NCBI GenBank assembly: GCA_035519475.1
Contig: DATIWI010000056.1
Coordinates: 36,255 to 100,254 of the forward strand
Reading direction: 5' to 3'
Length of the DNA: 64,000 bases
Origin: Fen-1467 sp035519475
Lineage (GTDB): Bacteria; Verrucomicrobiota; Verrucomicrobiia; Opitutales; Opitutaceae
Shown: in pieces, positions 9,328 to 22,667 of the stretch
Numbering within the stretch: the stretch's first letter is position 1
How the letters are laid out: each line of letters starts with the position of its first letter
The notes under the pieces: model-generated
Seen by the model: only the letters and a program-made list of their open reading frames with translations
Told to the model about the DNA's origin: nothing
Databases searched by the model: none
Program-made: the position numbers and the translations under genes

Positions 9328-11868
9328 GTGAAGCCTGTCCCTGTCCCGAGAGTCGATCGCGATCGCCGGGTTGCGCGCGCGCTGCCGATGGCGGCCGCGG
9401 TGGCGGTTGTGGCGCTCCTGCCGTGGTGGCACAATCACACCTATCTGCGGGACTTCTACGACTACGGGCTGGTGATCGCCGGCAATGGCCGGATCCTGGC
9501 CGGCGAACGGCCCTACACCGACTTTGTCACGCCCATCCAGTCGGGGATGTTCTGGGCCAATCTTGCGGCGGAGCGATTGTTTGGTGGCTCGTTTCTCGCC
9601 ATGACCTGGGGGGCGGCGGCGGCCATTGCGGCGGCGGCGATCGGAGGCACGCTGGTGCTGGCCCGGCGCTGGCCGGTTTGGCTTGCCGGCCTCGTGACGG
9701 CGGCGGTGGTGACGGGCAGCCTGTCGCAGCACACGATCATCTGGCACAACGCGATGGGCGTAGTGTGCCTGGCCGCCGTCACCTGGAGCGGTGCGGTCGC
9801 GCCGGTATGGCGCCTGAGCCACTGGCCGTGGCACGTCCTTACGGCGGGCGGGCTTCTGCTGGGCGGAGTCAACAAGCTGAATTTCCACCTGCTCGCGCTG
9901 GCCGTAGCCATCGGATGGGTGGTGCGCGCCTGGGCGGCCGGCGAGGCGGAACGCCCGCGCTGCCTCCTCAGCCTGGGCGGGCTGGTGCTGGTGGGCGCGG
10001 TGGCGCCCGTCGCCCTCGAACTGGCGTGGACCCGCGCCTCCCTCGGCGCCTGGTGGTACAACGTGGTGACGCTGCCCCTGGCGGAGCGGGGGGGCAATCT
10101 GGAATTGCTGTTTTCCTGGACGGAGCTGTGGCGACCCGCGCACAACTACTACGGCTCGCTGTCGGTATCGCCGGTCGGCATGCTCTGCCTCGTGGCAGCC
10201 GGGGGCGCGGCCGCGGCGGCCTGGCGCCGGGGCGACCGCCGGGCCGGGACCTGCGCGCTGGCGGCTGGAGGCGGCCTGCTGGCCGCGGCGGGAAGCCTCG
10301 CCTTGCTCGTGACCAATTTCGAGATCGCCTACGTCGCACTCGCTGCCGCCATCGCGCTCGCCGCCGGCCTCTGGCTGGGGCACGATGCGGCGCCGCGTGG
10401 CCTCCTGTTCCTGACCACCCTCGTCACTCCGGCCGCCATCCTGCTGGGGGCGGCATGGGATTCAGCCTGGCGCGGGCAGCGCTCCCAATTCGGTCACGCC
10501 GCGTCGCCGCGGAGCGCCTACTCCGATGTGCGCCGGAGCGGGCCCGCGTTCGCCTATCTGCGGGGCCTGCGCATTCCACCTGAATGGGCGGATTCCCTGC
10601 GTCCGCTGGAGCAGACTCTCCCGCTGGCGCGGGCCGACGGCACCCGTCCGGTGTTCTTCGGCCAGGGCCTCGAGTGGCTGGAACGCGTATATCCCACGGT
10701 CAAACACAAGGGCCTGCCGCTCTGGATGCATTTCGGCACCAGCTACGGTCCGCGGGAAACCGCGGAGCTTGTCGCGCTGCTCGCCGACGGCACCCAGTTC
10801 ACGTCCTACTACATGGCCATCCCGTGGCTGCACGTGCCGGAACCCGTGGCTGCGGCGCTGCGGCAACGGTACGATTTCGCACAGTTCGCCGCTTATATGG
10901 GCCATTGGACCCGCCGGGTGATCATGGATGTGCCGACCGGCCCGGCGGGCGCGGACACGGACGGCGGGTCTTTCCGGCCGCTGCAAGCCGCGCTGGGAAA
11001 CAATGACGCTATCTATCTCCTCAACCTGATCGGCGGGAGCATCAACCCGCTCCATCTGGAAGTGCGCGGCCGCGCAGTAACGGTTTTCCCGCGCACGGAA
11101 CATTCCGGACCGGTCATCGGTGTGACGGAGGAGTGGGCAGCCTTGCGGACCGGCCCCGGATTGCGGCGGCTGCAGGGTGAAGCCGTCGGGCGCCGCCGCA
11201 CCCCCGGGAGCGAGGCGCTGATCGCAAAATTCGTAGCGCGCGCGGCGGATACCGGCGCCACGCTGTGGGCGGAAGAGGTCCGGCTCGAGGCCGGCGCCCG
11301 CGAAAAGGTCATTCCGTTCATCATTCGCGGCGACGGGAATCCGCTGGAGTTGGTGATCGATATCCCGTCGGCGCAGCGGGGAAGACTTGAGGCGGGATTC
11401 CGGCAGGTGTTCGTCCAGCAGTCGGATGCGGGGACTGCGGAGCCGCCGCGACTCCGCCCCAACGCCCCACCGGACGCCAAGCCCGAGCTCGAGGGGTTGC
11501 GCCGCCTCATTCCCGGTGGAGCGTGGCGGCTGACTGACGCCGTGGTGCGCGGGGCGACGGTGCAGGGCGGCGAGCTGCTTTTCCCTCCGGGCGCGGAGTG
11601 CTGGATCAGGCCGGACCGACCGCTGGCCGAATTGGCGGGGGAATTTCGCCGGGCTCCGTCTGATGCGTCCGGGAATCCGGTGCTGCGTTTCGTCTGGAGC
11701 CGCGGGCCGCACCTGGAACTGCTGGATCAGCAGGGGCTCCCGTTGCGGGCCGAACAAGCGCGATTCCGCGGCTGGAGCCCGGAGCCGGACGGATGGTTTG
11801 GCCTGCTCGCTGATCCCGGCGCCACCACCGCGCCGGCGTTGATCCGCTTCACCGCCACGGCACCGTAG
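9328..11868 (+). CDS. Large polytopic membrane protein, GT-C glycosyltransferase-like
   Basis: 846 residues. The first 380 or so form about ten hydrophobic segments. The first loop holds DYGLVIAGNGRILAGERPYT, which resembles the acidic first-loop motif of GT-C glycosyltransferases that use lipid-phosphate sugars. Residues from about 395 are a large, mostly hydrophilic domain, presumably extracytoplasmic, that I do not recognise. No signal peptide is separate from the first membrane segment. The GTG at 9328 gives the longest frame; ATG at 9388 is an alternative. The gene stands alone, converging on the spermidine-synthase-like gene. A role in cell-envelope glycan synthesis is inference. Confidence 0.65.
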   Translation: MKPVPVPRVDRDRRVARALPMAAAVAVVALLPWWHNHTYLRDFYDYGLVIAGNGRILAGERPYTDFVTPIQSGMFWANLAAERLFGGSFLAMTWGAAAAIAAAAIGGTLVLARRWPVWLAGLVTAAVVTGSLSQHTIIWHNAMGVVCLAAVTWSGAVAPVWRLSHWPWHVLTAGGLLLGGVNKLNFHLLALAVAIGWVVRAWAAGEAERPRCLLSLGGLVLVGAVAPVALELAWTRASLGAWWYNVVTLPLAERGGNLELLFSWTELWRPAHNYYGSLSVSPVGMLCLVAAGGAAAAAWRRGDRRAGTCALAAGGGLLAAAGSLALLVTNFEIAYVALAAAIALAAGLWLGHDAAPRGLLFLTTLVTPAAILLGAAWDSAWRGQRSQFGHAASPRSAYSDVRRSGPAFAYLRGLRIPPEWADSLRPLEQTLPLARADGTRPVFFGQGLEWLERVYPTVKHKGLPLWMHFGTSYGPRETAELVALLADGTQFTSYYMAIPWLHVPEPVAAALRQRYDFAQFAAYMGHWTRRVIMDVPTGPAGADTDGGSFRPLQAALGNNDAIYLLNLIGGSINPLHLEVRGRAVTVFPRTEHSGPVIGVTEEWAALRTGPGLRRLQGEAVGRRRTPGSEALIAKFVARAADTGATLWAEEVRLEAGAREKVIPFIIRGDGNPLELVIDIPSAQRGRLEAGFRQVFVQQSDAGTAEPPRLRPNAPPDAKPELEGLRRLIPGGAWRLTDAVVRGATVQGGELLFPPGAECWIRPDRPLAELAGEFRRAPSDASGNPVLRFVWSRGPHLELLDQQGLPLRAEQARFRGWSPEPDGWFGLLADPGATTAPALIRFTATAP

Positions 11869-11893
11869 CCGGAACCACGCCGTCGGGCGCTCC

Positions 11894-13987
11894 TCAGGCG
11901 GGGGCGGCGGCGCGGGCTCTTCCCCGGGCGCGGATTCGGAGGAGCACGACGCCGAGGTAGGCGGCCAGCACGAGCAGATAGAGCGCCCGGATGCCGGTGA
12001 TCATCGAGGCAAACTCGATCAGCCCGCCGGCCACCGCGCCGAGCAAGTTCCAGCCAAACGCGGTGTTCGCCTCCGGGCGATCGCGGAACAGCAGCGCGAA
12101 GCAGGCGGCCGCGAAAAAAATCGGCGTGCCGACGAAGGCCACCGATAGCAGCAGCCGAATCAGCTCGTTCATCCGGAGCAGGGCGTGCGCAGGCACGAAG
12201 TAGGCGGCGACGAGCGACACGATCAATCCCCCCATGCAGAGCGCCCACGGCAGCGGCCGCCATTGGGTGAGGAGGGTGGCGGCGAGCACCATGGCAAGGA
12301 TGGCGCCGAACACCACCGCGCTGGTCAGCCAGGTGGCGCCCCAGAGCAGGGACATGGTGGTGACCGATTTGGTCTCGAGCAGCAGGAAGGCGAGGCCGAA
12401 CAGGAACATCTCGCCGTCGATGGCGCCCGCACGGAGGCTGCGGCGCATTTCGCCGGACGCGAGCGCCAGCGAGGCGACTGTGATGACGGTGAAGGCGCCG
12501 ATCAGCACCAGATAGAAGGAACTGATGCTGCGATGCTGCAGATAAAGGTAGGGCCAGTCGTCGGTCGGCAGTTCGACGGTGGCGCCGAGGCGGATGACCG
12601 CGGGGGCGAGGCGACGCCGCAGCTCGGGGTTGAGATGGTCGAAGGCCGGCCCGGCGACGAAGATCCGGTTGAAGAGGTAATAATGCTGGGCCACGATGAA
12701 GGGCGGGAGTCCGAAGACGCGGGCCAGCAGGCCGGCCAGCCGCTGGTTGATGTAATCCGCGCCGACCGCGAAATACAGGACCACCCCGCCTCCGGGCGCC
12801 AGATGCGCCTTGGCCGCCTCGATGCACTCCCGGGTATAGACGAAATTGTCCAGGCGCACGTTCGAGAGCGCCGAGAGGCGGGTCATGGAATCGAGCGTGC
12901 CGAAGACGATTAGATCGTAGTTCTCGGTCGCCTCGTTGAGGAAGGCGCGGGCATCGGTGTTGAAGACCCGCACGCGGGGCGAGGCGTACGGCCGGTCGGG
13001 ATGCCGGTCCCCCAGGGCCAGGATCGCCGGATCGATCTCCACGGCGTCGACGCGCTCCGCGCCTTCGCCGAGCGCGACGGCCACGTCGTTGCCGGTGCCG
13101 GCCCCGAGCACGAGCACCTTCCCGGGTGGACGCTTGAGGAAGCGATACGGCAGGTGGTAGCCGTTGGCGGGCGCGTTGGGCTCCGCGGTCAGTTCCGGCG
13201 CCATCGGCAGGGCCATCTGGTGCAGCGAGCCATTGGTCAAAATGGCGGTCCCGCGCTGGCCGGCGGTGTGCCGGGCGCTGACGCCGTAGTAGGGACTGTA
13301 CACGTCGGCGCGGTCCGCCCCGCGGACAATGACCAGCAGCGCCAGGGCGGCCGCGGCATAGGCCAGCAAGCCGCGCCAACGGGCGGCGAAAAACACCGCG
13401 CCCGTGACCAGGAACACGGCGAACCACAGGGGCGGGCGGGTGCTCGCGAAACCGACGAAGGCGAAGGCCACCACGCCGACGAGCGAACCGAGGAGGTCGC
13501 ACGAGTATCCCCACAGCGCCCGGCGCTGGTCGCGGAATGCCTGGAGCCGTACCGCGACGATCTGGCCGAGGGAAACGAAGCTCGCGGCGCTGAGCAGGAA
13601 GCAGATGATGATGGGCAGGCGGACATCGCCGAACACGGGCGCGCTGCCGCCGAGATCGAAGTAAAGCAGCCAGAGATACTCCGTCGGCGAATTCTGGGTG
13701 AAGGCGACGCGGCTCAGGGCCCAGCTGACGCCGGTGGCGAGAAGCAGGCTCGCCGGCCACAGCCAGAGCAGTGCGCGCCGCCGCGCAATCAGGCAGCCCA
13801 ATCCCAGACCGAGGAACGCGCTCAGCAGAATCAGGTTGGGAAAATAGGCGAGGACGCGCACCTGGCCCGGCAGCCAGCGGATCAGGGTCAGCTCCTGGAA
13901 GAGGACGACGAACGAGGCGGCACAGAGTTCCGCGCCGAGGCGAAACAACGGCCGGCCCGAGGCCGCGGTGTCAGCGCCCGGATTCAC
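11894..13987 (-). CDS. Membrane-embedded spermidine-synthase-like protein
   Basis: 697 residues. Seven or so membrane segments (residues about 15-235) precede a soluble methyltransferase-fold domain. That domain has the SAM/dcSAM-binding glycine motif VLVLGAGTGNDVAVALGEG (about 289), an acidic loop DAVEIDPAILALG and NTDARAFL. A second set of membrane helices follows (about 475-690). This architecture is widespread in fused spermidine synthase-like proteins whose aminopropyl acceptor is unknown. Start is GTG at 13987, only 3 bp after the tyrS stop, so the two are almost certainly cotranscribed and perhaps translationally coupled. Confidence 0.75.
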   Translation of the reverse strand: MNPGADTAASGRPLFRLGAELCAASFVVLFQELTLIRWLPGQVRVLAYFPNLILLSAFLGLGLGCLIARRRALLWLWPASLLLATGVSWALSRVAFTQNSPTEYLWLLYFDLGGSAPVFGDVRLPIIICFLLSAASFVSLGQIVAVRLQAFRDQRRALWGYSCDLLGSLVGVVAFAFVGFASTRPPLWFAVFLVTGAVFFAARWRGLLAYAAAALALLVIVRGADRADVYSPYYGVSARHTAGQRGTAILTNGSLHQMALPMAPELTAEPNAPANGYHLPYRFLKRPPGKVLVLGAGTGNDVAVALGEGAERVDAVEIDPAILALGDRHPDRPYASPRVRVFNTDARAFLNEATENYDLIVFGTLDSMTRLSALSNVRLDNFVYTRECIEAAKAHLAPGGGVVLYFAVGADYINQRLAGLLARVFGLPPFIVAQHYYLFNRIFVAGPAFDHLNPELRRRLAPAVIRLGATVELPTDDWPYLYLQHRSISSFYLVLIGAFTVITVASLALASGEMRRSLRAGAIDGEMFLFGLAFLLLETKSVTTMSLLWGATWLTSAVVFGAILAMVLAATLLTQWRPLPWALCMGGLIVSLVAAYFVPAHALLRMNELIRLLLSVAFVGTPIFFAAACFALLFRDRPEANTAFGWNLLGAVAGGLIEFASMITGIRALYLLVLAAYLGVVLLRIRARGRARAAAPA

Positions 13988-13990
13988 GGC

Positions 13991-15274
13991 TCATCCTCGC
14001 ACGCGCAGCAAGGCATAGGTGCGTTTGCCCTTTCGCAGCAGCAGGTACTTCTGGAACAGCAGGTCTTCGCCCGTGACGGTGCGGCCGACTTCGGAGACGC
14101 GGATATTGTTGAGGTAAAGGCCGCCGGCCTCGAGATCTTTGCGCGCCTGGCCCTTGGAGGCCGCCAGGCCGGCGTGCAGCGCGAGGTCAATGATGGGCAC
14201 GCCCGCCCCCGCGAGCCTCTCGTTGGGAAGATCCGTGGTCGGCACCTCCCCGACGACATCACTGAACACCTGCTCGGTCACGCCCTCGAGCCCGCCGCCG
14301 AACAGGATGGCACTGGCGCGGATCGCGTCGTCGCAGGCGCCCTGGCCGTGGACGAGCGTCGTGACCTCGCGGGCCAGCGCCTTTGGCGCGGTGCGGGCGC
14401 CGGGGTTCCGTTCGTGCTCCGCCGCCAATGCGGTGATTTCCCCGTGCGGCAGGAGGGTGAACTTCTTGAGGTATTCGACCACCTTGCCGTCCTCGGCGTT
14501 GACGAAGAACTGATAGAACCGGTACGGGCTGGTCTTCGCCGGATCGAGCCACACCGCGCCGCCCCCGGTGCTCTTGCCGAACTTCTGCCCGGCGGCATCG
14601 GTGATGAGCGGGAAGGTGAGGCCCCACGCCGGCACCCCCAGCTTTTTGCGGATGAGATCGCAGCCCGCCGTGATGTTGCCGTATTGATCGGCGCCGCCGA
14701 TCTGCAGTTCGCAGTCGAAGTGCTGCCGCAGGTGCAGGAAGTCAAAAGCCTGCAGCAGCATGTAGCTGAACTCGGTGTAGCTGATGCCGCTGTCGCTGCC
14801 GAGCCGGGTGCGCACGCTCTCCTTGGCCAGCATGACGTTCACCGAAAAGTGCTTCCCGACATCGCGGAGGAAGTCGAGATAGGAGACCGGCGCGGTCCAA
14901 TCGGCGTTGTCCACCAGCCGGGCGGGATTCGTCGTGGTCTCAAAGTCGATGAACTTGGCGAGCTGCCGCTTGATGCAGGCGACGTTGTGCGCGAGCTCCT
15001 CGCGGCTGAGCAGATTGCGTTCGGTGGAACGGCCGCCGGGATCGCCGATCATGCCGGTGGCGCCCCCGGCGAGCGGGAGGGGATGGTGGCCGGCGAGCTG
15101 GAAGCGCCGCAGGGTGAGCTGCCCCATCAGGTGGCCGGCGTGCAGGCTGTCGCCGGAGGGGTCGAAGCCGCAGTACAGCGTGAGGGGCCCGCGGGCGAGC
15201 CGCTGGCCGAGGCTGTCGAGGTCGGTGCAGTCCGCGATCAATCCGCGCCACTGCAGGTCTTCAAGCAGGGTCAT
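13991..15274 (-). CDS. tyrS: Tyrosyl-tRNA synthetase
   Basis: 427 residues. A class I aminoacyl-tRNA synthetase charging tRNA-Tyr. The HIGH-like motif reads HAGHL (about residue 45), tyrosine-specific residues occur in YCGFDPSGDSLHAGH and QIGGADQYGN, and the KMSKS-like motif is KFGKS (about 232). A C-terminal S4 RNA-binding domain (LYLNNIRVSEVGR to the end) is present. ATG at 15272-15274 (MTLLEDLQ) is chosen; the frame is open 29 codons further upstream but without family similarity. It heads a two-gene operon with the spermidine-synthase-like gene. Confidence 0.97.
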   Translation of the reverse strand: MTLLEDLQWRGLIADCTDLDSLGQRLARGPLTLYCGFDPSGDSLHAGHLMGQLTLRRFQLAGHHPLPLAGGATGMIGDPGGRSTERNLLSREELAHNVACIKRQLAKFIDFETTTNPARLVDNADWTAPVSYLDFLRDVGKHFSVNVMLAKESVRTRLGSDSGISYTEFSYMLLQAFDFLHLRQHFDCELQIGGADQYGNITAGCDLIRKKLGVPAWGLTFPLITDAAGQKFGKSTGGGAVWLDPAKTSPYRFYQFFVNAEDGKVVEYLKKFTLLPHGEITALAAEHERNPGARTAPKALAREVTTLVHGQGACDDAIRASAILFGGGLEGVTEQVFSDVVGEVPTTDLPNERLAGAGVPIIDLALHAGLAASKGQARKDLEAGGLYLNNIRVSEVGRTVTGEDLLFQKYLLLRKGKRTYALLRVRG

Positions 15275-15340
15275 GATGAACGGGCAGGTTATCGCGGCGC
15301 AGCGGGGCGCGGACAAGGGGAATCTTTGCCGCGGCCCGGC

Positions 15341-15357
15341 CCCGGGCGGAGCCCGGG
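15341..15357. other. GC-rich hairpin in the tyrS leader
   Basis: Perfect 7-bp inverted repeat CCCGGGC with a 3-nt loop (GGA), about 67 bp upstream of the tyrS start on the minus strand. No T-run follows on either strand and no T-box features are visible. It may be a leader structure or chance in GC-rich DNA. Confidence 0.35.
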
Positions 15358-15509
15358 TCAAGTCCGGTTAATGGGCGCCGGGGCCTTTTTAACACGCTGC
15401 CTTATACCGGGAAAAACGATTTGTCACCGTTGCGACGACTGCCGTAACGTCAGTCTTCCGACACAGCGGCGTCCGGCCGCCCGCTCCTCAACCCGCAACC
15501 ACCACCATC

Positions 15510-15983
15510 ATGCCTCTTCCCGTTGGCACCAAGGCTCCCGACTTCACGCTCAAGACGAAGACCGCTGAAGGCCCCAAGGATGTCATTCTCAGCGACAATT
15601 TCGGCAACAAGCAGACCGTGCTTCTCTTCTTCCCGGCGGCCTTCACCGGGGTCTGCACCCAGGAGATGTGCGACATCTCCGCCGGTCTCGGCCAGTACGC
15701 CGGGCTCGAGGCCGACGTCTACGGCATCAGCGTCGACAATCCGTTCGCGCAGGAGGCCTGGGCCAAGCAGAACGGCATCCGCGTCACGCTCCTGTCCGAC
15801 CTGAACAAGACCGTCACCAAGGCCTACGGCGTGCTGTTCCCGAACCTGCTTGGCATCTATGAGACGTCCGCGCGCGCGGCCTTCGTCATCGGCGAGGACG
15901 GCGTGATCAAGTACGCCGAGCAGACGCCCTCGCTGAAGGACCTGCCGAACTTCGCGGCGATCCAGGCGGCGCTCAAGCGCTAG
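15510..15983 (+). CDS. Peroxiredoxin (AhpC/TSA-redoxin family)
   Basis: 157 residues. It reduces peroxides through a peroxidatic cysteine in the motif AAFTGVCTQEMC (first Cys, about residue 49), with a second Cys five residues later. APDFTLKTK at the N-terminus and ARAAFVIGEDGVIKYAE near the C-terminus are typical of the thioredoxin-like peroxiredoxin fold, closest in layout to Prx5/1-Cys types. Translation starts at the ATG at 15510. No reductase gene is adjacent. The A/T-richer stretch at 15395-15460 upstream is the likely promoter region but I see no convincing -35/-10 pair. Confidence 0.93.
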   Translation: MPLPVGTKAPDFTLKTKTAEGPKDVILSDNFGNKQTVLLFFPAAFTGVCTQEMCDISAGLGQYAGLEADVYGISVDNPFAQEAWAKQNGIRVTLLSDLNKTVTKAYGVLFPNLLGIYETSARAAFVIGEDGVIKYAEQTPSLKDLPNFAAIQAALKR

Positions 15984-16069
15984 GCGCCCGGCTTCGCGGG
16001 AATGGCCGGGGGCACGGGCGGAGCGACCGCCCCGGACGCCGGCGCTCGCGGATGGCGGCCAATTCAATC

Positions 16070-18961
<2,892 letters not shown>

Positions 18962-18974
18962 ACCTTTGCCGCGG

Positions 18975-18993
18975 CGCCGGGTCCAACCCGGCG
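18975..18993 (+). terminator. Hairpin after acnA
   Basis: An 8-bp perfect stem (CGCCGGGT / ACCCGGCG) with a 3-nt loop lies 14 bp after the acnA stop. The position fits a transcription terminator. It lacks a following T-run, so Rho-independent action is unproven. Confidence 0.45.
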
Positions 18994-19053
18994 GGTCAGA
19001 GCCGCGGGCTGACTGTGGGACGGGCCGGCGCGCTGGTGTCTGCTCCATCGCGA

Positions 19054-19105
19054 TGGGACTTCCGGCTGACTCGGTTTGGCTTTTGCATCCTGGCGTTTTT
19101 GGGTG
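19054..19105 (+). repeat. T/G micro-repeat upstream of the STAS gene
   Basis: Begins TGGGACTTCC, identical over ten bases to the start of the element before yicC (23044), and continues with TTTGGCTTTTG and TGGCGTTTTTGGG runs up to 12 bp before the STAS start codon. Confidence 0.5.
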
Positions 19106-19117
19106 AAAATTCCCTCC

Positions 19118-19651
19118 ATGCCCGACGTGGCCAACAAACCCACCTATCTGGTCGACGCGTATTCCGACCCCGTGGTCGTACGCCTCGAAGGCCGGGCCTG
19201 TTTTACGAACAGCGCCTGCCTGCAGGATTTCTTCACCGAGATGGTGGGGCAGGGGAAGCTGCATTTCGTCGTCGACTTCCAGCATTGTGCCAGCATGGAC
19301 AGCACTTTTCTCGGAGTGCTGGCCGGCCTGGCGCTCGAGCTGCGGCGCCGGAATCCGCCGGGCACCCTCGTCGTCTCCCGGGTGGGGCGGCGCAACTTGG
19401 AGCTCCTGCGCAATCTCGGGCTGCACCGGCTGCTCACGGTTGACGCCGGGGACGCCGCGCCCGGGGACGCGCGCGCGCCCATCGCGCTGGAATGCGCCGC
19501 CGATCGGAGCGACGTGGAACACGCGCGCCTCGTGCTGGAGGCGCACGAGAACCTCATCGCGGCGGATCCGGCCAACCAGGGCAAATTTCAGGACGTGATG
19601 GCGTTTCTGCGCCGCCGGGTGGAGCAGAGACCGGCGGCGGGATCCGGATAG
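19118..19651 (+). CDS. STAS-domain protein (anti-sigma factor antagonist-like)
   Basis: 177 residues. A STAS fold spans about residues 10-110: DPVVVRLEGRACF, LHFVVDFQHCASMDSTFLGVLAGL and LELLRNLGLHRLL. The Ser within CASMDSTF is at the position phosphorylated in SpoIIAA/RsbV. The next gene, 141 bp on, encodes a PP2C phosphatase of the RsbU/SpoIIE class, the enzyme type that dephosphorylates such proteins. The C-terminal 60 residues form an extra helix. No anti-sigma kinase or sigma factor is adjacent. ATG at 19118 is chosen over an upstream in-frame start at 19076. Confidence 0.85.
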   Translation: MPDVANKPTYLVDAYSDPVVVRLEGRACFTNSACLQDFFTEMVGQGKLHFVVDFQHCASMDSTFLGVLAGLALELRRRNPPGTLVVSRVGRRNLELLRNLGLHRLLTVDAGDAAPGDARAPIALECAADRSDVEHARLVLEAHENLIAADPANQGKFQDVMAFLRRRVEQRPAAGSG

Positions 19652-19792
19652 GGAGCCCGTGGGCGGAAGATCGTTGGGCAGGGCGCCCCGGGCCGGCCGC
19701 GGAGGGGGCCAAGGCGAGCCGGAGCGGGACCGGCCGGCGGCCCCCGTCGCCTTCTGTCTCGACCCGGCCGCGGGTCGGCCAAGAATGCCCGC

Positions 19793-21232
19793 ATGCTGTT
19801 CTTCCTGATGGGTGCGGCGGTCGGCGCTCTGGCCGTGCTCGTGCTCGGCATGCGGGCGCGGGCCCGGGCTGACCGGCTGGAGGAGGAGAAGCAGCAGCTC
19901 GCGCAGCAGAAGCAGATCGTCATCGATTTCATGCACCATATGGTGCAGGCCCTCGGGGAGGGGGTGTCGCGTGACGAGCTCTTCCAGCGCATCGTCCACG
20001 CCGCCATTCTCTGCACGGAGGCGCTGAGCGCCTGCATCTTTGAGAAGCGGGCCGACAACAAGATGCAGGGGGTCGCGGTCGAGGGCCTGTTCCCGCCGCA
20101 CCGGCCGTTGCCGCCGCAGGCCAAGGCCAAGCTGACCACGCGCGCCCGCTTCATTGAGCAGGTGCTCAAATCGGAGGTGTTCGATATCAGCGAGGGGATT
20201 GTCGGCCGGGTCGCGCGCACCGGGCAGGGCGAGCTCATCGCGGACGCCGCGACCGACCCGCGCATCGTCAAGCACGACGACCCCGCCCTCGCCGTGCGTT
20301 CCGTCATCGCCGCGCCGATCATGTTTCAGGACCGGACGATCGGCGTCCTGGCGGTGGCGAATCCGGCGGGCGGACTGCCCTTCACCGACCACGATTTCTC
20401 GCTGGTCATGTCGCTGGCCGAGCAGGCGGGGCTGGCGGTGCACAATCTCGAATCCATGCATTTCCAGATCGAGAAGAGGCAGCTCGACCTCGATCTGGCG
20501 CTGGCCAGCAGCATCCAGCAGATGCTGCTCCCGGCCCACACCCCGCAGGTGGCGGGCCTGGACATCGCCGCCCAGTATGTGCCGATGCAGAAGGTCGGCG
20601 GCGATCTCTACGATTTCTATGCGCTGTCGGATTCACGGCTGGGGATCGCGGTGGCCGACGTTTCCGGCAAGGGGATTCCCGCCTCGCTCCTCATGGCCAT
20701 CTGCCGCACCAACCTCCAGCGGATCGCCCCGCACTTCGAATCGCCGGCGCGCGTGCTGCGCGAGGTGAACCGGGTGATGGCGGGGGAGGTCTGCCGCGGC
20801 ATGTTCATCACCATCGTCTACGCGGTCGTCGACCTCGGGCGGGGCTCCGTGACGTTCGCGCGGGCGGGCCACGAGCAGCCCCTGCTGCTGCGGCGCGACC
20901 CGGCCAGCGGCGAGCGCGTGGGCGAGTTCGTCGCCTCCGAGGGCATGGCGGTGGGCATGGTCGGCGCGGAGGTGTTCGACGCGGCGATTGCGGACGCGTC
21001 CGTCTCCTTCTTGGCGGGCGACACGCTGGTGCTGTACACTGACGGCGTCACCGAGGCGGCCAACGCCGAGGACCAGGAGTTTTCCGGCAGCCGGCTGGCC
21101 GATGCGCTGCGCGGGCTGCACGGCCGGAGCGCCGGGGAGATCACCGAGGGGATCCTCGACCATGTCCGGCGCTTTACCGGCCAGGATCATCCGCGCGACG
21201 ATCTCACGCTCGTGACGGTGAAGCGGGTGTAG
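19793..21232 (+). CDS. GAF-PP2C serine phosphatase (RsbU/SpoIIE type)
   Basis: 479 residues. One N-terminal membrane segment (LFFLMGAAVGALAVLVLGM) is followed by a short coiled coil, a GAF domain (about 50-225, with GIVGRVARTGQGELI and GVLAVANPAGGLPF) and a SpoIIE/PP2C domain (about 250-479). Metal-binding motifs KVGGDLYDFY (about 267), VADVSGKGIPASL (about 287), FARAGHEQPLLL, LYTDGVTEA and DDLTLVTVK are all present. It probably dephosphorylates the upstream STAS protein in response to a ligand sensed by GAF. The membrane anchor would hold it at the inner membrane. Confidence 0.92.
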   Translation: MLFFLMGAAVGALAVLVLGMRARARADRLEEEKQQLAQQKQIVIDFMHHMVQALGEGVSRDELFQRIVHAAILCTEALSACIFEKRADNKMQGVAVEGLFPPHRPLPPQAKAKLTTRARFIEQVLKSEVFDISEGIVGRVARTGQGELIADAATDPRIVKHDDPALAVRSVIAAPIMFQDRTIGVLAVANPAGGLPFTDHDFSLVMSLAEQAGLAVHNLESMHFQIEKRQLDLDLALASSIQQMLLPAHTPQVAGLDIAAQYVPMQKVGGDLYDFYALSDSRLGIAVADVSGKGIPASLLMAICRTNLQRIAPHFESPARVLREVNRVMAGEVCRGMFITIVYAVVDLGRGSVTFARAGHEQPLLLRRDPASGERVGEFVASEGMAVGMVGAEVFDAAIADASVSFLAGDTLVLYTDGVTEAANAEDQEFSGSRLADALRGLHGRSAGEITEGILDHVRRFTGQDHPRDDLTLVTVKRV

Positions 21233-21398
21233 GCGGGGCGGGCCGAATCCCCGGGATGGCGGCCGCAAGGGGCCAGGCCGGTCCCGTGGGGGCTGCAATC
21301 CCGGCGAGCCTCCTCGCGTCAGCTCTTACAGCATCGCCGCCGGAGGCCGAAGTTCGCCGTTGCGTGGAGCGCGCTCCGTGGCCACCGTGTCCGTCCCC

Positions 21399-22631
<1,233 letters not shown>

Positions 22632-22662
22632 AGTCCCAAACCCCAAGACCCAGGTTCCAACG
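22632..22662 (-). repeat. CCAA micro-repeat before the four-helix-bundle gene
   Basis: Directly after the trpB stop: CCCAAACCCCAAGACCCAGG and TTCCAACG. It shares the 11-base string CAAGACCCAGG with the in-frame repeat inside hemE (34894-34920, minus strand), and is the complement type of the TTGG elements elsewhere in the window. Confidence 0.5.
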
Positions 22663-22667
22663 AAGGG

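Noticed and set aside
15275..15400. Possible T-box riboswitch in the tyrS leader because of the hairpin at 15341-15357.
   Set aside because: No T-box sequence, specifier loop or terminator T-run is visible, and the gap is too short for a full T-box leader.
13001..15568. An 855-codon plus-strand open frame opposite tyrS.
   Set aside because: tyrS carries all class I synthetase motifs on the minus strand; the plus-strand frame is a compositional shadow.
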